Source: Enterobacter asburiae
GTDB lineage: Bacteria; Pseudomonadota; Gammaproteobacteria; Enterobacterales; Enterobacteriaceae
DNA length: 64,000 nt
Direction of reading: 5' to 3'
NCBI RefSeq assembly: GCF_024599655.1
Contig: NZ_CP102247.1
Location: 2,604,001 to 2,668,000 of the forward strand
The notes under the pieces: model-generated
Database searches by the model: none
Told to the model about the DNA's origin: nothing
The model's input: only the letters and a program-made list of their open reading frames with translations
Shown here: positions 52,315-61,285 of the stretch, piece by piece
How the letters are laid out: each line of letters starts with the position of its first letter
How positions within the stretch are numbered: the first letter of the stretch is position 1
Made by a program: the position numbers and the translations under genes

Positions 52315-53334
52315 TTATTGGCCGAACGTGAGCAAGACTTTGCAGCACTGCCGCTGGTCTTTCTCAAACAGTTCAATGGCGTCTGTTACATGGTGATAGT
52401 CAAAGGTATGGGTGATCAGTTTTTCCGGGTCGATCAGCCCCTTTTTCAGCCAGTCGATGACGACCGGGAATTTATTGGCATTGAGGCGCGATGAGAAGAT
52501 CGCCAGCTCTTTGCCGGTGATGCCCTGCTGAACAATCTGGCTCGGCTCGCTGGAGAAGCCCATCAGCACGATGCGCGCCGCCGGCGAGGCCAGGGTTATC
52601 GCTTCCTGCAGAATCGCCGGATGACAGGCGGCATCGATGATTAACGTCGGTTTGATGCCCTTTTCGTCCAGCGCGGCCTGCAACGACTGCTCGCCGTTGT
52701 TCAACACCCAGTCCGCGCCGCTGCGCTGGGCCATTTTCAGGCGTTCATCGATGCGGTCAACCACAATAACCTGCTTCACCTTATAGACGCCTTTCAGCGC
52801 CTGCACGGTGACCAGCCCCATCGGGCCAGCGCCATAAATCAGCGCAACGTCCTGCTCGGTAGGGTTGGCCTGCCCCGTCACGTTGGCGGCGATGGTGAAG
52901 GGCTCAACCATGACGGCGTGTTTATCCGGAATATCATCCGGGATAGGCCAGGCATTTTTAGCGGGCACTGCCGCATATTCGCTGAAGCCCCCGTCGCGGT
53001 GTACGCCCAGCACCACCAGCGAGGTGCAGACGTTCGGTTTTCCGACGGAACACGGGTAACAGTGTCCGCAGCTGATCACCGGATCAACCGAGACGCGCTG
53101 GCCCAGACGGGCGCTGTCTACGCCCTCGCCCACGGCGTCAATCACGCCAAAGAACTCGTGGCCGATCGTGCGTGGATACTTCGCAAACGGATTATGGCCG
53201 CGATAGATGTGGCTGTCCGAACCGCAGATCCCCGCCAGCGTGATTTTGACGCGGACTTCGCCTGCGCCTGGTTCCGGGCGTGGCCGCTCTTCAATCACCA
53301 GTTCGTTCGGCTGTTGAATCACTACGCTTTTCAT
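52315..53334 (-). CDS. rspB: RspB, zinc-dependent alcohol dehydrogenase family
   Basis: 339 residues, as in E. coli. Catalytic Zn ligands in AGICGSDSHIYRG and IGHEFFGV; structural Zn cysteines in CGHCYPCSVGKPNVC; NAD motif ALIYGAGPMGLVTVQ. The start at 53334 gives the family N-terminus MKSVVI; a longer ATG reading to 53361 overlaps rspA's end. Likely polyol or sugar-acid dehydrogenase. It follows rspA by 14 bases. Confidence 0.93.
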   Translation of the reverse strand: MKSVVIQQPNELVIEERPRPEPGAGEVRVKITLAGICGSDSHIYRGHNPFAKYPRTIGHEFFGVIDAVGEGVDSARLGQRVSVDPVISCGHCYPCSVGKPNVCTSLVVLGVHRDGGFSEYAAVPAKNAWPIPDDIPDKHAVMVEPFTIAANVTGQANPTEQDVALIYGAGPMGLVTVQALKGVYKVKQVIVVDRIDERLKMAQRSGADWVLNNGEQSLQAALDEKGIKPTLIIDAACHPAILQEAITLASPAARIVLMGFSSEPSQIVQQGITGKELAIFSSRLNANKFPVVIDWLKKGLIDPEKLITHTFDYHHVTDAIELFEKDQRQCCKVLLTFGQ

Positions 53335-53348
53335 CGTTCGCTCCTCGT

Positions 53349-54563
53349 TTACCAGTTCCACAGCGTGCCATCTTCAAGACGGGCCACCGGCAGATAGGCC
53401 GGATCGTAGGGGTATTTCGCCGCCAGTTTTTCATCAAACTCGATGCCCAGCCCCGGCTTGTCGCCCGGATGCATATAGCCGTTATCAAAGCGCCAGCTGT
53501 GCGGGAAGACTTCCAGCATCTGTTCGGAATAGCCCATATATTCCTGGACGCCAAAGTTTGGCACCCACAGGTCGAAATGCAGCGCGGCGGCGTGGCAGAC
53601 GGGCGAGAGATCCGACGGGCCGTGCGAGCCGGTGCGCACCTGGTAGAGCGAGGCAAAGTCCGCGATGCGACGCATTCCGGTAATCCCGCCCGCGTGGGTA
53701 ATGGTGGTGCGAATGTAGTCGATGAGCTGCTCTTCGATGAGCTGCTTGCAGTCCCAGATGCTGTTAAACACTTCCCCCACCGCAATCGGCGTGACGGTAT
53801 GCTGGCGGATCAGGCGGAAGCAGGCTTGGTTTTCTGCAGGCGTTGGGTCTTCCATCCAGAACATGCGGAATTCTTCGATGCTCTTGCCGAAACGCGCCGC
53901 TTCGATTGGCGTCAGGCGGTGGTGCATGTCGTGCAGGAGATGTTCATTAAAGCCGAATTTACTGCGCACCGCGTCGAACAGCTTCGGGGTGAAATCGAGG
54001 TATTTTTCGGTGGACCACAGTTGCTCTTCCGGCCAGTCGCCTTTGGTTGCAGGCTCGTAGGCCAGCCCCTTCCCTTTGGCCATGCCGTAGGTGGTTTTCA
54101 TGCCCGGCACGCCGCACTGGACGCGGATCGCCTTAAAGCCCATCTCTTTATGACGGGCGTAGTCTTCCAGCACGTCGTCAATCGTGTGTCCGGTGGTGTG
54201 GCAGTAGACCATCACCCCTTCACGGGATGCGCCGCCCAGCAGCTGGTAGAGCGGCATGTTGGCCGCTTTGGCTTTGATGTCCCACAGCGCCATGTCCACG
54301 GCGGAGATGGCCGACATGGTGACCGGGCCTCGACGCCAGTAGGCGCCCTTATAGAAAAATTGCCAGATGTCTTCGATGCGGTGCGCATCGCGGCCAATCA
54401 GCTGGGGGCAAAGGTGATCCTTGAGATACGAGGCCACGGAGAGCTCGCGTCCGTTCAGCGTAGCGTCACCGAGGCCGACAATCCCCTCATCGGTGGTGAT
54501 TTTAAGGGTGACAAAGTTCCGTCCCGGGCAAGTAACAAACACGTCAGCCGCGACAATCTTCAT
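53349..54563 (-). CDS. rspA: RspA, mannonate/gluconate dehydratase-type enolase-superfamily protein
   Basis: 404 residues, as in E. coli. Mandelate-racemase-like enolase fold: N-terminal capping domain IVAADVFVTCPGRNFVTLKI; catalytic segment MGFKAIRVQCGVPG; acid ligands in WMEDPTPAENQ, AVGEVFNS and ITHAGGITGMRR. E. coli RspA was named for a starvation-sensing phenotype; the family dehydrates D-mannonate or D-gluconate weakly. First gene of rspA-rspB-ydfJ-ydfI and repressed by RspR in E. coli. Confidence 0.95.
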   Translation of the reverse strand: MKIVAADVFVTCPGRNFVTLKITTDEGIVGLGDATLNGRELSVASYLKDHLCPQLIGRDAHRIEDIWQFFYKGAYWRRGPVTMSAISAVDMALWDIKAKAANMPLYQLLGGASREGVMVYCHTTGHTIDDVLEDYARHKEMGFKAIRVQCGVPGMKTTYGMAKGKGLAYEPATKGDWPEEQLWSTEKYLDFTPKLFDAVRSKFGFNEHLLHDMHHRLTPIEAARFGKSIEEFRMFWMEDPTPAENQACFRLIRQHTVTPIAVGEVFNSIWDCKQLIEEQLIDYIRTTITHAGGITGMRRIADFASLYQVRTGSHGPSDLSPVCHAAALHFDLWVPNFGVQEYMGYSEQMLEVFPHSWRFDNGYMHPGDKPGLGIEFDEKLAAKYPYDPAYLPVARLEDGTLWNW

Positions 54564-54674
54564 AATTCCTTTCCTTACATCGTTCGTTGTGATGCTGGAA
54601 ATTTACCCACCAACCCTACTACCATACAAGTATAATGATCGTGAAATCAGCTAGCGATCACAAAACCCGGGGGC

Positions 54675-55001
54675 TCAGGCGCGCCCCCATCCCGCCACAA
54701 TGATCAGCATACCGCACAGGGCAACCAGCGCGCCGGCCCAGTCGTACGCGCTGAGCTTGACGCCATCCACCACGCGTAGCCACAGCAGCGCGGTACAGAC
54801 ATAGACACCACCGTAAGCGGCATAGACGCGGCCGCTGGCAGCCGGATGCAGCGTTAGCAGCCAGACAAAGAGAGCCAGCGCGACGCTTGCCGGGATGAGC
54901 AGCAATACGGATCCCCCCTTCTTCAGCCAGAGCCAGGGCAGGAAGCAGCCGATGATTTCGCATAGCGCGGTAGCAAAAAAAAGCAGCGTCGTTTTGAGCA
55001 T
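54675..55001 (-). CDS. ynfA: YnfA, four-TM inner-membrane protein (SMR-like)
   Basis: 108 residues, as in E. coli. Four TM helices, with the conserved LLFFATALCEIIGCFLPWLW, HPAASGRVYAAYGGVYVCTA and DWAGALVALCGMLIIVAGWGR. It belongs to the UPF0060 family, a relative of small multidrug resistance transporters; efflux of quaternary compounds has been reported for relatives. Divergent from ynfB. Confidence 0.94.
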   Translation of the reverse strand: MLKTTLLFFATALCEIIGCFLPWLWLKKGGSVLLLIPASVALALFVWLLTLHPAASGRVYAAYGGVYVCTALLWLRVVDGVKLSAYDWAGALVALCGMLIIVAGWGRA

Positions 55002-55153
55002 AGTTAACGTCAGGTGAGGATCTATTTAGACATCATACCCGATAATGTCCTTTACTTTTCCATGCCCGCTCCGCGGGTATGCCGTCATTTCTCTTTGGTG
55101 TAGAATCTGTTCGGGGTAACTTGATTATCTGCACCCATTTAAAAGGAAACGCT

Positions 55154-55492
55154 ATGACCACATTAAGCAAACGCCTTTGTCTGACAGCCCTGCTGGCGCT
55201 GTCATCGTTCGCCTTTGCCGCCTCTGCGACAGCGGAAACCAGCAAGCTCATTATTGAGTCTGGTGACAGCGCGCAAAGCCGTCAGAACGCCGCCATGGAC
55301 AAAGAACAATGGAATGACACCCGTAACCTTCGTCAGAAGGTCAACAAACGTGCTGAAAAAGAGTGGGACAAAGAAGATGTCGCTTTTGACGCGCGCGATA
55401 AGTGTCAGCAAAGTGCAAACGTCAATGCCTACTGGGAGCCAAACACCCTGCGCTGCCTGGATCGCCGCACTGGCCGCACGGTAGCCCCGTAA
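55154..55492 (+). CDS. ynfB: YnfB, periplasmic UPF0482 protein
   Basis: 112 residues. Signal peptide LTALLALSSFAFAASATA, then the family core SGDSAQSRQNAAMDKEQWND and a C-terminal Cys pair (RDKCQQSAN, TLRCLDR) likely to form a disulfide. The start at 55154 follows AAAAGGAAACGCT. Its stop shares a base with the speG ATG (TAATG), so the two genes are coupled. Function unknown. Confidence 0.92.
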   Translation: MTTLSKRLCLTALLALSSFAFAASATAETSKLIIESGDSAQSRQNAAMDKEQWNDTRNLRQKVNKRAEKEWDKEDVAFDARDKCQQSANVNAYWEPNTLRCLDRRTGRTVAP

Positions 55493-56052
55493 TGTCGGCG
55501 CCCTGCGACATTAAACTCCGTCCGCTGGAGCGTGAAGACCTGCGCTTCGTCCACCAGCTCGACAACAATGCCAGCGTGATGCGCTACTGGTTCGAAGAGC
55601 CTTACGAGGCCTTTGTTGAGCTGTCCGATCTCTACGATAAGCACATTCACGATCAGAGCGAACGTCGTTTTGTGGTGGAGTGTGAAGGCGAAAAAGCCGG
55701 ACTTGTGGAGCTGGTTGAAATCAACCATGTTCACCGTCGTGCGGAGTTTCAGATCATTATTTCCCCTGAGCATCAGGGAAAAGGCCTTGCCTCACGGGCA
55801 GCGAAGCTGGCAATGGATTATGGGTTCAACGTTCTGAATCTCTACAAGCTCTATCTGATTGTGGACAAAGAGAACGAGAAAGCGATCCATATCTATCGCA
55901 AGCTGGGCTTTATGGTGGAAGGCGAGCTGGTTCACGAGTTCTTTATCAACGGTGAATACCGCAATACCATTCGCATGTGCATCTTCCAGCATCAGCATCT
56001 GGCCGGGCACAAGCCGTCAGGCGCCAGCCTGCTGAAACCTACCGCGCAGTGA
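55492..56052 (+). CDS. speG: SpeG, spermidine N1-acetyltransferase
   Basis: 186 residues, as in E. coli. GNAT fold: LRPLEREDLRFVHQLDNNAS, acetyl-CoA loop SPEHQGKGLASRAAKL, and catalytic region NLYKLYLIVDKENEKAIHIY. It acetylates spermidine and spermine, preventing polyamine toxicity. The ATG at 55492 overlaps the ynfB stop by one base; a longer upstream reading duplicates ynfB sequence and is rejected. Followed by a REP pair. Confidence 0.96.
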   Translation: MSAPCDIKLRPLEREDLRFVHQLDNNASVMRYWFEEPYEAFVELSDLYDKHIHDQSERRFVVECEGEKAGLVELVEINHVHRRAEFQIIISPEHQGKGLASRAAKLAMDYGFNVLNLYKLYLIVDKENEKAIHIYRKLGFMVEGELVHEFFINGEYRNTIRMCIFQHQHLAGHKPSGASLLKPTAQ

Positions 56053-56080
56053 GAGTGATGCCCCCCATTGCGCTGTTCTT

Positions 56081-56177
56081 GCCGGGTGGCGCTGCGCTTA
56101 CCCGGCCTACATGGTGCAAGAATATCAATATGTTGCACGCTTCATTGTAGGCCCGTGCAAGCGTAGCGCCGCCGGGC
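56081..56177. repeat. BIME: two opposed REP units after speG
   Basis: REP 1 at 56081-56110 (GCCGGGTGGCGCTGCGCTTA...) and a diverged inverted REP 2 at 56147-56177, spaced by 36 bases. It lies between the convergent speG and ynfC genes. Confidence 0.85.
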
Positions 56178-56202
56178 GAAACGCACAAAATGCACTTTCC
56201 TC

Positions 56203-56913
56203 TCAATAATATTCAATCGTGTTTTTAATGGTGTACTTGCGCTCAACGGCAGGTTTAACGCTGTCGTCGGTGATCGTCAGATCGCAGCTCACCGGATTAT
56301 TGTGTCGATCGTAATCGCAGCTCTGCTTGACGTTGCCCATCGGCTTGTCATTCAGCATGCTCACCGCCGAGTAATCCATCCTTTTGCGAACATCTTTAGA
56401 CGGCGTCGACTGGACGGACAGGTGCTGATCGCCGGAGACGGTGGTTTTGCCCAGCGGGTAGCCATCCGCATCGTAGCGATACTTCACTTCCATCTCTTTG
56501 CCGTGCGCCGCCACCACAAAACCGTTGTCGTCGGTATCCCACGTCACCCCGGCTGACGGCAGTTCGGCCAGCTGGCATTTCCCCTGGAGCTTCACTTTGC
56601 GCTGCTGGGTTTCCGCATCAAGGTAGTAATTGGCATCCAGCACCAGCGCCACGCCGGTGTTGGCCTCCAGGTCGTGCAGCTCCAGCGTATCGAAACACCC
56701 TTCCGTCGACACGGTGCCGGTAACCCGTTTGGACACTTCGCCCTTATCGTTGAACAGCGTCTGGGTAAAGTCTTTAACCGGGCCGCGCAGAGGATCGAAA
56801 TCAAATTCGTTTGAAAAACTCGCCATCTCGGGCGTAAACGACAGCGGCGCGGAGCTGTTGTCGCACCCCACCAGTGTTGCTGCCAGTAGCGTTATCGCTG
56901 CGTATTTCTTCAC
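56203..56913 (-). CDS. ynfC: YnfC, lipoprotein (UPF0257)
   Basis: 236 residues, as in E. coli. Lipobox ATLVGC (Cys17), then an Asp/Ser linker (DNSSAPLS); Asp at +2 suggests retention in the inner membrane. The rest is beta-rich (GPVKDFTQTLFNDKGEVSKRV, EMEVKYRYDADGYPLGKTTV). Function unknown. Separated from speG by REP sequences and divergent from ynfD. Confidence 0.9.
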   Translation of the reverse strand: MKKYAAITLLAATLVGCDNSSAPLSFTPEMASFSNEFDFDPLRGPVKDFTQTLFNDKGEVSKRVTGTVSTEGCFDTLELHDLEANTGVALVLDANYYLDAETQQRKVKLQGKCQLAELPSAGVTWDTDDNGFVVAAHGKEMEVKYRYDADGYPLGKTTVSGDQHLSVQSTPSKDVRKRMDYSAVSMLNDKPMGNVKQSCDYDRHNNPVSCDLTITDDSVKPAVERKYTIKNTIEYY

Positions 56914-57017
56914 ATTTATTACCGTAAAGGGAGATTATTCCCAATCATATTAGCAAATACAGTTGTTTACACGAAGCCTGCTAAAATTAATCTCTACACA
57001 GAGAAAAGGAGCAAGAG

Positions 57018-57284
57018 ATGAAACGGTTACCCTGGATTACCGCCCTGCTGTTAATGACTGCCTCAACGGCCGCGCTGGCGGCACCGGATTCCTGCGAACG
57101 CGTGAAAAGCGACATTCAGCAGAAGATTATCAACAACGGCGTACCTGAGTCAGGTTTTACGCTGAGCATTGTGCCGAACGACCAGGCCGACCAGGCGGGC
57201 ACGCAGGTAGTGGGCCACTGCGCCAACGACACGTTTAAAATTTTGTACACCCGTACAGGCAGCGGGGCTGCTGAAGCTCAGTAA
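57018..57284 (+). CDS. ynfD: YnfD, secreted DUF1161 protein
   Basis: 88 residues. Signal peptide ALLLMTASTAALAAP; core DSCERVKSDIQQKIINNGVP and FTLSIVPNDQADQAGTQVVG with two Cys. It is somewhat shorter at the C-terminus than the K-12 protein. Function unknown. AAGGAG precedes the ATG. Confidence 0.9.
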   Translation: MKRLPWITALLLMTASTAALAAPDSCERVKSDIQQKIINNGVPESGFTLSIVPNDQADQAGTQVVGHCANDTFKILYTRTGSGAAEAQ

Positions 57285-57346
57285 TTTACCCTCAATCCCC
57301 TTTGATTTGATGAGGATTAAGATCTAATACCTCCAAATAAGTAACA

Positions 57347-57413
57347 CTCACCCCATCATTAGCCCGGTTATCATTTCGGGAAAAATAATACGCAATTATA
57401 ATGATGGGGTGAG
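57347..57413 (+). promoter_or_regulatory. Hairpin covering the ynfE ribosome binding site
   Basis: CTCACCCCATCATTA (57347-57361) and its perfect complement (57399-57413) form a 15-bp stem with a 37-base loop. The right arm contains GGGGTGAG, the ynfE Shine-Dalgarno, ending two bases before the ATG. The loop can form a further short CCCG/CGGG stem. A control of translation is inferred. Confidence 0.6.
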
Positions 57414-57415
57414 CC

Positions 57416-59854
57416 ATGTCCGATACTGAACATCACGGCGGAATTAGCCGTCGAACTCTCGTGAAATCAACGGCTATAGGTTCTCTGGCGCTTGCCGCTG
57501 GCGGGATCTCGCTTCCTTTTGGTTTAAAAAGCGCCGCCGCGGCGGTGAAGAACGCCGTCCAGCCTGCTGAAGATAAAGTGGTGTGGGGCGCCTGCTCGGT
57601 CAACTGCGGCAGCCGCTGCGCGCTGCGTCTGCACGTCCGCGACGACGAAGTGTACTGGGTCGAAACGGACAACACGGGCGAGGATATTTACGGTAACCAT
57701 CAGGTGCGCGCCTGCCTGCGCGGACGTTCAATTCGCCGTCGGATCAATCACCCTGACCGCCTGAACTACCCGATGAAACGCGTGGGCAAACGCGGTGAGG
57801 GCAAGTTTGAGCGCATCACATGGGATGAGGCGCTGAACACCCTCACCGCCAGCCTGAAAGACGTGGTCGACAAATACGGCAACGAAGCGGTGTATATTAA
57901 CTACTCCTCCGGCATTGTCGGCGGCAATATCACCCGCTCCTCCCCTTACGCTTCGCTGGTGGCGCGCCTGATGAACTGCTACGGCGGTTTCCTGAGCCAC
58001 TACGGCACCTACAGCACGGCGCAAATCGCCTGCGCCATGCCCTACACCTACGGCAGCAACGACGGGAACAGCACCTCGGATATTGAAAACACCAAACTGG
58101 TGGTGATGTTCGGCAATAATCCGGCGGAAACGCGCATGAGCGGCGGCGGGATTACCTATTACCTGGAGCAGGCTCGCGAGCGGTCCAACGCGCGAATGAT
58201 CGTTATCGACCCGCGCTATACCGATACGGCAGCCGGACGTGAAGATGAGTGGATCCCGATCCGTCCGGGTACCGATGCCGCACTGGTGGCGGGTATTGCC
58301 TGGGTATTAATCGACGAAAACCTGGTCGACCAGCCGTTTCTGGATAAATACTGCGTTGGCTATGACGAAAAAACGCTTCCGGAAGGCGCGCCCGCTAACG
58401 GCCACTACAAAGCCTATATTCTCGGCCAGGGGGATGACCACACGGCGAAAACGCCGGAGTGGGCCTCACGCATCACCGGCATTCCGGCGGATCGCATCGT
58501 CAAGCTGGCCCGCGAAATCGGCTCCGCGAAGCCGGCCTACATCTGCCAGGGCTGGGGACCACAGCGCCAGGCAAACGGCGAGCTGACGTCCCGCGCCATC
58601 GCCATGCTGCCTATCCTCACCGGAAACGTAGGCATCAACGGCGGTAACAGCGGCGCGCGTGAGTCAACGTATACCATCACCATCGAGCGTATGCCCCTGC
58701 CGGATAACCCGGTCAAAACGCAAATCTCCTGCTTCAGCTGGACGGACGCCATTGCCCGCGGGCCGGAGATGACCGCTCTGCGCGACGGCGTGCGTGGGAA
58801 AGATAAGCTGGACGTGCCGATTAAGTTCATCTGGAACTATGCGGGCAATACCATCATCAACCAGCACTCCGATATCAATAAAACCCACGATATCCTGCAG
58901 GATGAGAGCAAGTGCGAAATGATTGTCGTCATCGACAACTTCATGACCTCGTCAGCGAAGTACGCCGATATCGTGCTGCCGGACCTGATGACAGTCGAGC
59001 AGGAAGACATCATTCCGAACGATTATGCGGGCAACATGGGCTACCTGATTTTCCTTCAGCCCGTGACCGCACCGAAGTTCGAGCGTAAGCCTATCTACTG
59101 GATCATGAGCGAAGTGGCGAAACGCCTCGGGCCGGATATCCATCAGAAATTCACCGAAGGACGCACGCAGGAACAGTGGCTCCAGTTCCTGTATGCCAAA
59201 ATGCTCGCAAAAGATCCTCAGCTTCCATCCTATGACGAGCTGAAAAAAATGGGCATTTATAAGCGCAAAGATCCGAACGGACACTTCGTGGCCTATAAAA
59301 AATTCCGCGAGAACCCGGAAGCCAATCCGCTGAAAACGCCATCGGGCAAGATTGAAATTTATTCCAGCAAGCTGGCGGAGATTGCGTCCACCTGGGAGCT
59401 GGCAAAAGATGAGACCATCAGCCCTCTGCCCGTCTACGCATCGACCTTTGACGGCTGGGACGCGCCCGAGCGCGCGCAGTTCCCGCTGCAACTGTTCGGT
59501 TTCCACTTCAAAGCCCGGACCCACTCGAGCTACGGTAACGTCGACGTGCTGAAAGCGGCCTGCCGCCAGGAAGTCTGGCTTAATCCTGTCGATGCCGAAA
59601 AACGCGGCATTAAGAACGGCGATACGGTGCGCGTCTTTAATAGCCGCGGCGAGGTGCGAATTGAAGCGAAGGTCACGCCACGCATCATGCCCGGCGTGAG
59701 CGCCATGGGCCAGGGTGCCTGGCACGATGCCAATATGAGTGGCGATCGTATCGACCACGGCTCATGCATCAACACGCTGACGACCCATCGTCCTTCTCCG
59801 CTGGCAAAAGGCAACCCGCAGCACACCAATCTGGTGCAGATTGAGAAGGTATAG
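57416..59854 (+). CDS. ynfE: YnfE, Tat-exported molybdopterin oxidoreductase (DMSO reductase family, selenate reductase type)
   Basis: 812 residues (E. coli 808). Twin-arginine leader SRRTLVKSTAIGSLALAAGG. N-terminal 4Fe-4S cysteines in GACSVNCGSRCAL plus RACLRGRS; molybdopterin-binding region HYGTYSTAQIACAMPYTYGS with a Ser as likely Mo ligand; C-terminal cap HTNLVQIEKV. Its N-terminus fits YnfE, not YnfF. It reduces selenate in E. coli with YnfF and YnfG/H; here only YnfE and DmsD are present, so the electron-transfer partner is missing locally. Confidence 0.94.
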   Translation: MSDTEHHGGISRRTLVKSTAIGSLALAAGGISLPFGLKSAAAAVKNAVQPAEDKVVWGACSVNCGSRCALRLHVRDDEVYWVETDNTGEDIYGNHQVRACLRGRSIRRRINHPDRLNYPMKRVGKRGEGKFERITWDEALNTLTASLKDVVDKYGNEAVYINYSSGIVGGNITRSSPYASLVARLMNCYGGFLSHYGTYSTAQIACAMPYTYGSNDGNSTSDIENTKLVVMFGNNPAETRMSGGGITYYLEQARERSNARMIVIDPRYTDTAAGREDEWIPIRPGTDAALVAGIAWVLIDENLVDQPFLDKYCVGYDEKTLPEGAPANGHYKAYILGQGDDHTAKTPEWASRITGIPADRIVKLAREIGSAKPAYICQGWGPQRQANGELTSRAIAMLPILTGNVGINGGNSGARESTYTITIERMPLPDNPVKTQISCFSWTDAIARGPEMTALRDGVRGKDKLDVPIKFIWNYAGNTIINQHSDINKTHDILQDESKCEMIVVIDNFMTSSAKYADIVLPDLMTVEQEDIIPNDYAGNMGYLIFLQPVTAPKFERKPIYWIMSEVAKRLGPDIHQKFTEGRTQEQWLQFLYAKMLAKDPQLPSYDELKKMGIYKRKDPNGHFVAYKKFRENPEANPLKTPSGKIEIYSSKLAEIASTWELAKDETISPLPVYASTFDGWDAPERAQFPLQLFGFHFKARTHSSYGNVDVLKAACRQEVWLNPVDAEKRGIKNGDTVRVFNSRGEVRIEAKVTPRIMPGVSAMGQGAWHDANMSGDRIDHGSCINTLTTHRPSPLAKGNPQHTNLVQIEKV

Positions 59855-59947
59855 AGGGTGAAACGCGAGACCCTGGTTTATTCTATGGTAAGTATTATCG
59901 GTTAACACAGTCGCGCGGACGTCATCCGCGCGAGCAAGGAAAGTTTA

Positions 59948-60562
59948 ATGAAAGATGTCTCACATCGTGAATCGTTCGCGTTCAGCGCCCGCGTACTGGG
60001 CGCGCTGTTTTACTTCGCTCCCGACAGCGAGCAGGCCGCGCCGCTGGTGAAAGCGCTCACCGCGGGCGAATGGGTTCAGGACTGGCCCCTGCCATCGGAA
60101 ACGCTGCTGCCCGTTGCCGATACGTTTGCCTCATCATCCGATGAACCGCTGACGGACGCCTGGCAACGGCTGTTTATTGGCCCTTACGCCCTGCCCGCCC
60201 CGCCGTGGGGCTCCGTCTGGCTTGACCGCGAATCCGTGCTGTTTGGCGACTCGACCCTCGCGCTGCGCCAGTGGATGCGGGAGAACAGTATCGCTTTTGA
60301 GATGCAGCAGAACGAGCCGGAAGATCACTTTGGTACGCTGCTAATGCTCGCGGCGTGGCTGGCCGAAAATGGCCGCGAAGCGGAGTGCGATCAGCTTCTG
60401 GCGTGGCACCTGCTGCCGTGGAGCACCCGCTTCCTGTCGGTGTTTGTCGACAACGCCGGGCATCCGTTTTATACCGCGCTGGGCAGGCTTGCACAGCTAA
60501 CGCTCGCGGACTGGCGATCCGGGCTGCTTATTCCGGTTGCGGAAAAGACGCTGTATCGCTAA
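59948..60562 (+). CDS. dmsD: DmsD, Tat chaperone (REMP) for DmsA/YnfE
   Basis: 204 residues, as in E. coli. All-helical TorD-family protein: LDRESVLFGDSTLALRQWM, EPEDHFGTLLMLAAWLAENG, HLLPWSTRFLSVFVDNAG with the family's W and H residues that bind Tat leaders. It folds and targets YnfE and DmsA. In E. coli ynfFGH separate it from ynfE; here the gap is 93 bases. A GC-rich hairpin (60571-60595) follows. Confidence 0.94.
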   Translation: MKDVSHRESFAFSARVLGALFYFAPDSEQAAPLVKALTAGEWVQDWPLPSETLLPVADTFASSSDEPLTDAWQRLFIGPYALPAPPWGSVWLDRESVLFGDSTLALRQWMRENSIAFEMQQNEPEDHFGTLLMLAAWLAENGREAECDQLLAWHLLPWSTRFLSVFVDNAGHPFYTALGRLAQLTLADWRSGLLIPVAEKTLYR

Positions 60563-60714
60563 GGCGGGAGGCTTGCTCGCGAGTGGCGGGCAAGCTGCAG
60601 TCAGAAGATGACGTTTAAAAATTCATATCGAAACATGAGTCATATTAAGATAAATAATATATAATGGCCTTACGTAAAAAATTACGCTATTTTTTGATAC
60701 ATACAAAATAAAAA

Positions 60715-61285
60715 ATGACTGAAAACCATCATTCCGAAAATAAATTTAAAAGGCTATTCATAACGGCTATAACATTTGTCATTTTAGGCGCATGGTTCTG
60801 GTATATGGCATGGGCATCAAACATCTCCGACAATACCATTTTGCAAAAATCGATTCCTGAATGGATAACGTATATTTCTATTGGAGCATTGATTGGAGCG
60901 CTTTTTGTTATACGTGCTTTTTTTTGTGCACGCTTTTAACCAAACCTTAAAATATTTTTCCAATACTTTCTTATGTGGTTTTTGGCTTGGGTTTGTATTG
61001 AGCTTAAATTGCTATGATATTTATGTCTATCTCTTCCCGGACAAAATAATTGGCTATGAATCTGAATATGAGGTTGTCTTTCCGGGGCCTTCGAGAGGTA
61101 AGTATAGCCATTGTGAAGCGGGTCTCTGGTTAAAAGATCAGAACACTCACAGATGGATACAGCTTTGTACCAACAAAGAATATCTGCACAGCCACCGTAA
61201 ACAGGGAATGACAGGGGTATGGGTAACGGCTCGTGTTAATAAAATTGGGACTTACATCGTGAAGTATGAATTTATTTATTTGTAG
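60715..61285 (+). pseudogene. Membrane protein split by a frameshift at a T8 tract
   Basis: Frame one (60715-60939) encodes 74 residues with two TM segments and ends in ...FVIRAFFCARF. Frame two continues as ...FFVHAFNQTLKYF and on to a soluble domain ending VNKIGTYIVKYEFIYL at 61285. The join lies exactly at T8 (60918-60925): removing one T gives one continuous protein of about 190 residues with three TM segments and a C-terminal domain. I do not recognise the family. It may be a pseudogene, a phase-variable gene, a transcription-slippage gene, or a sequencing error. Confidence 0.6.

Noticed and set aside
53280..54635. 451-codon open frame antisense to rspA
   Set aside because: Composition (His, Arg, Gln, Val rich) and lack of a ribosome binding site mark it as a shadow of rspA.
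57285..57346. FNR site upstream of ynfE
   Set aside because: TTGATTTGATGAGG has one good half only; the second half does not match ATCAA.
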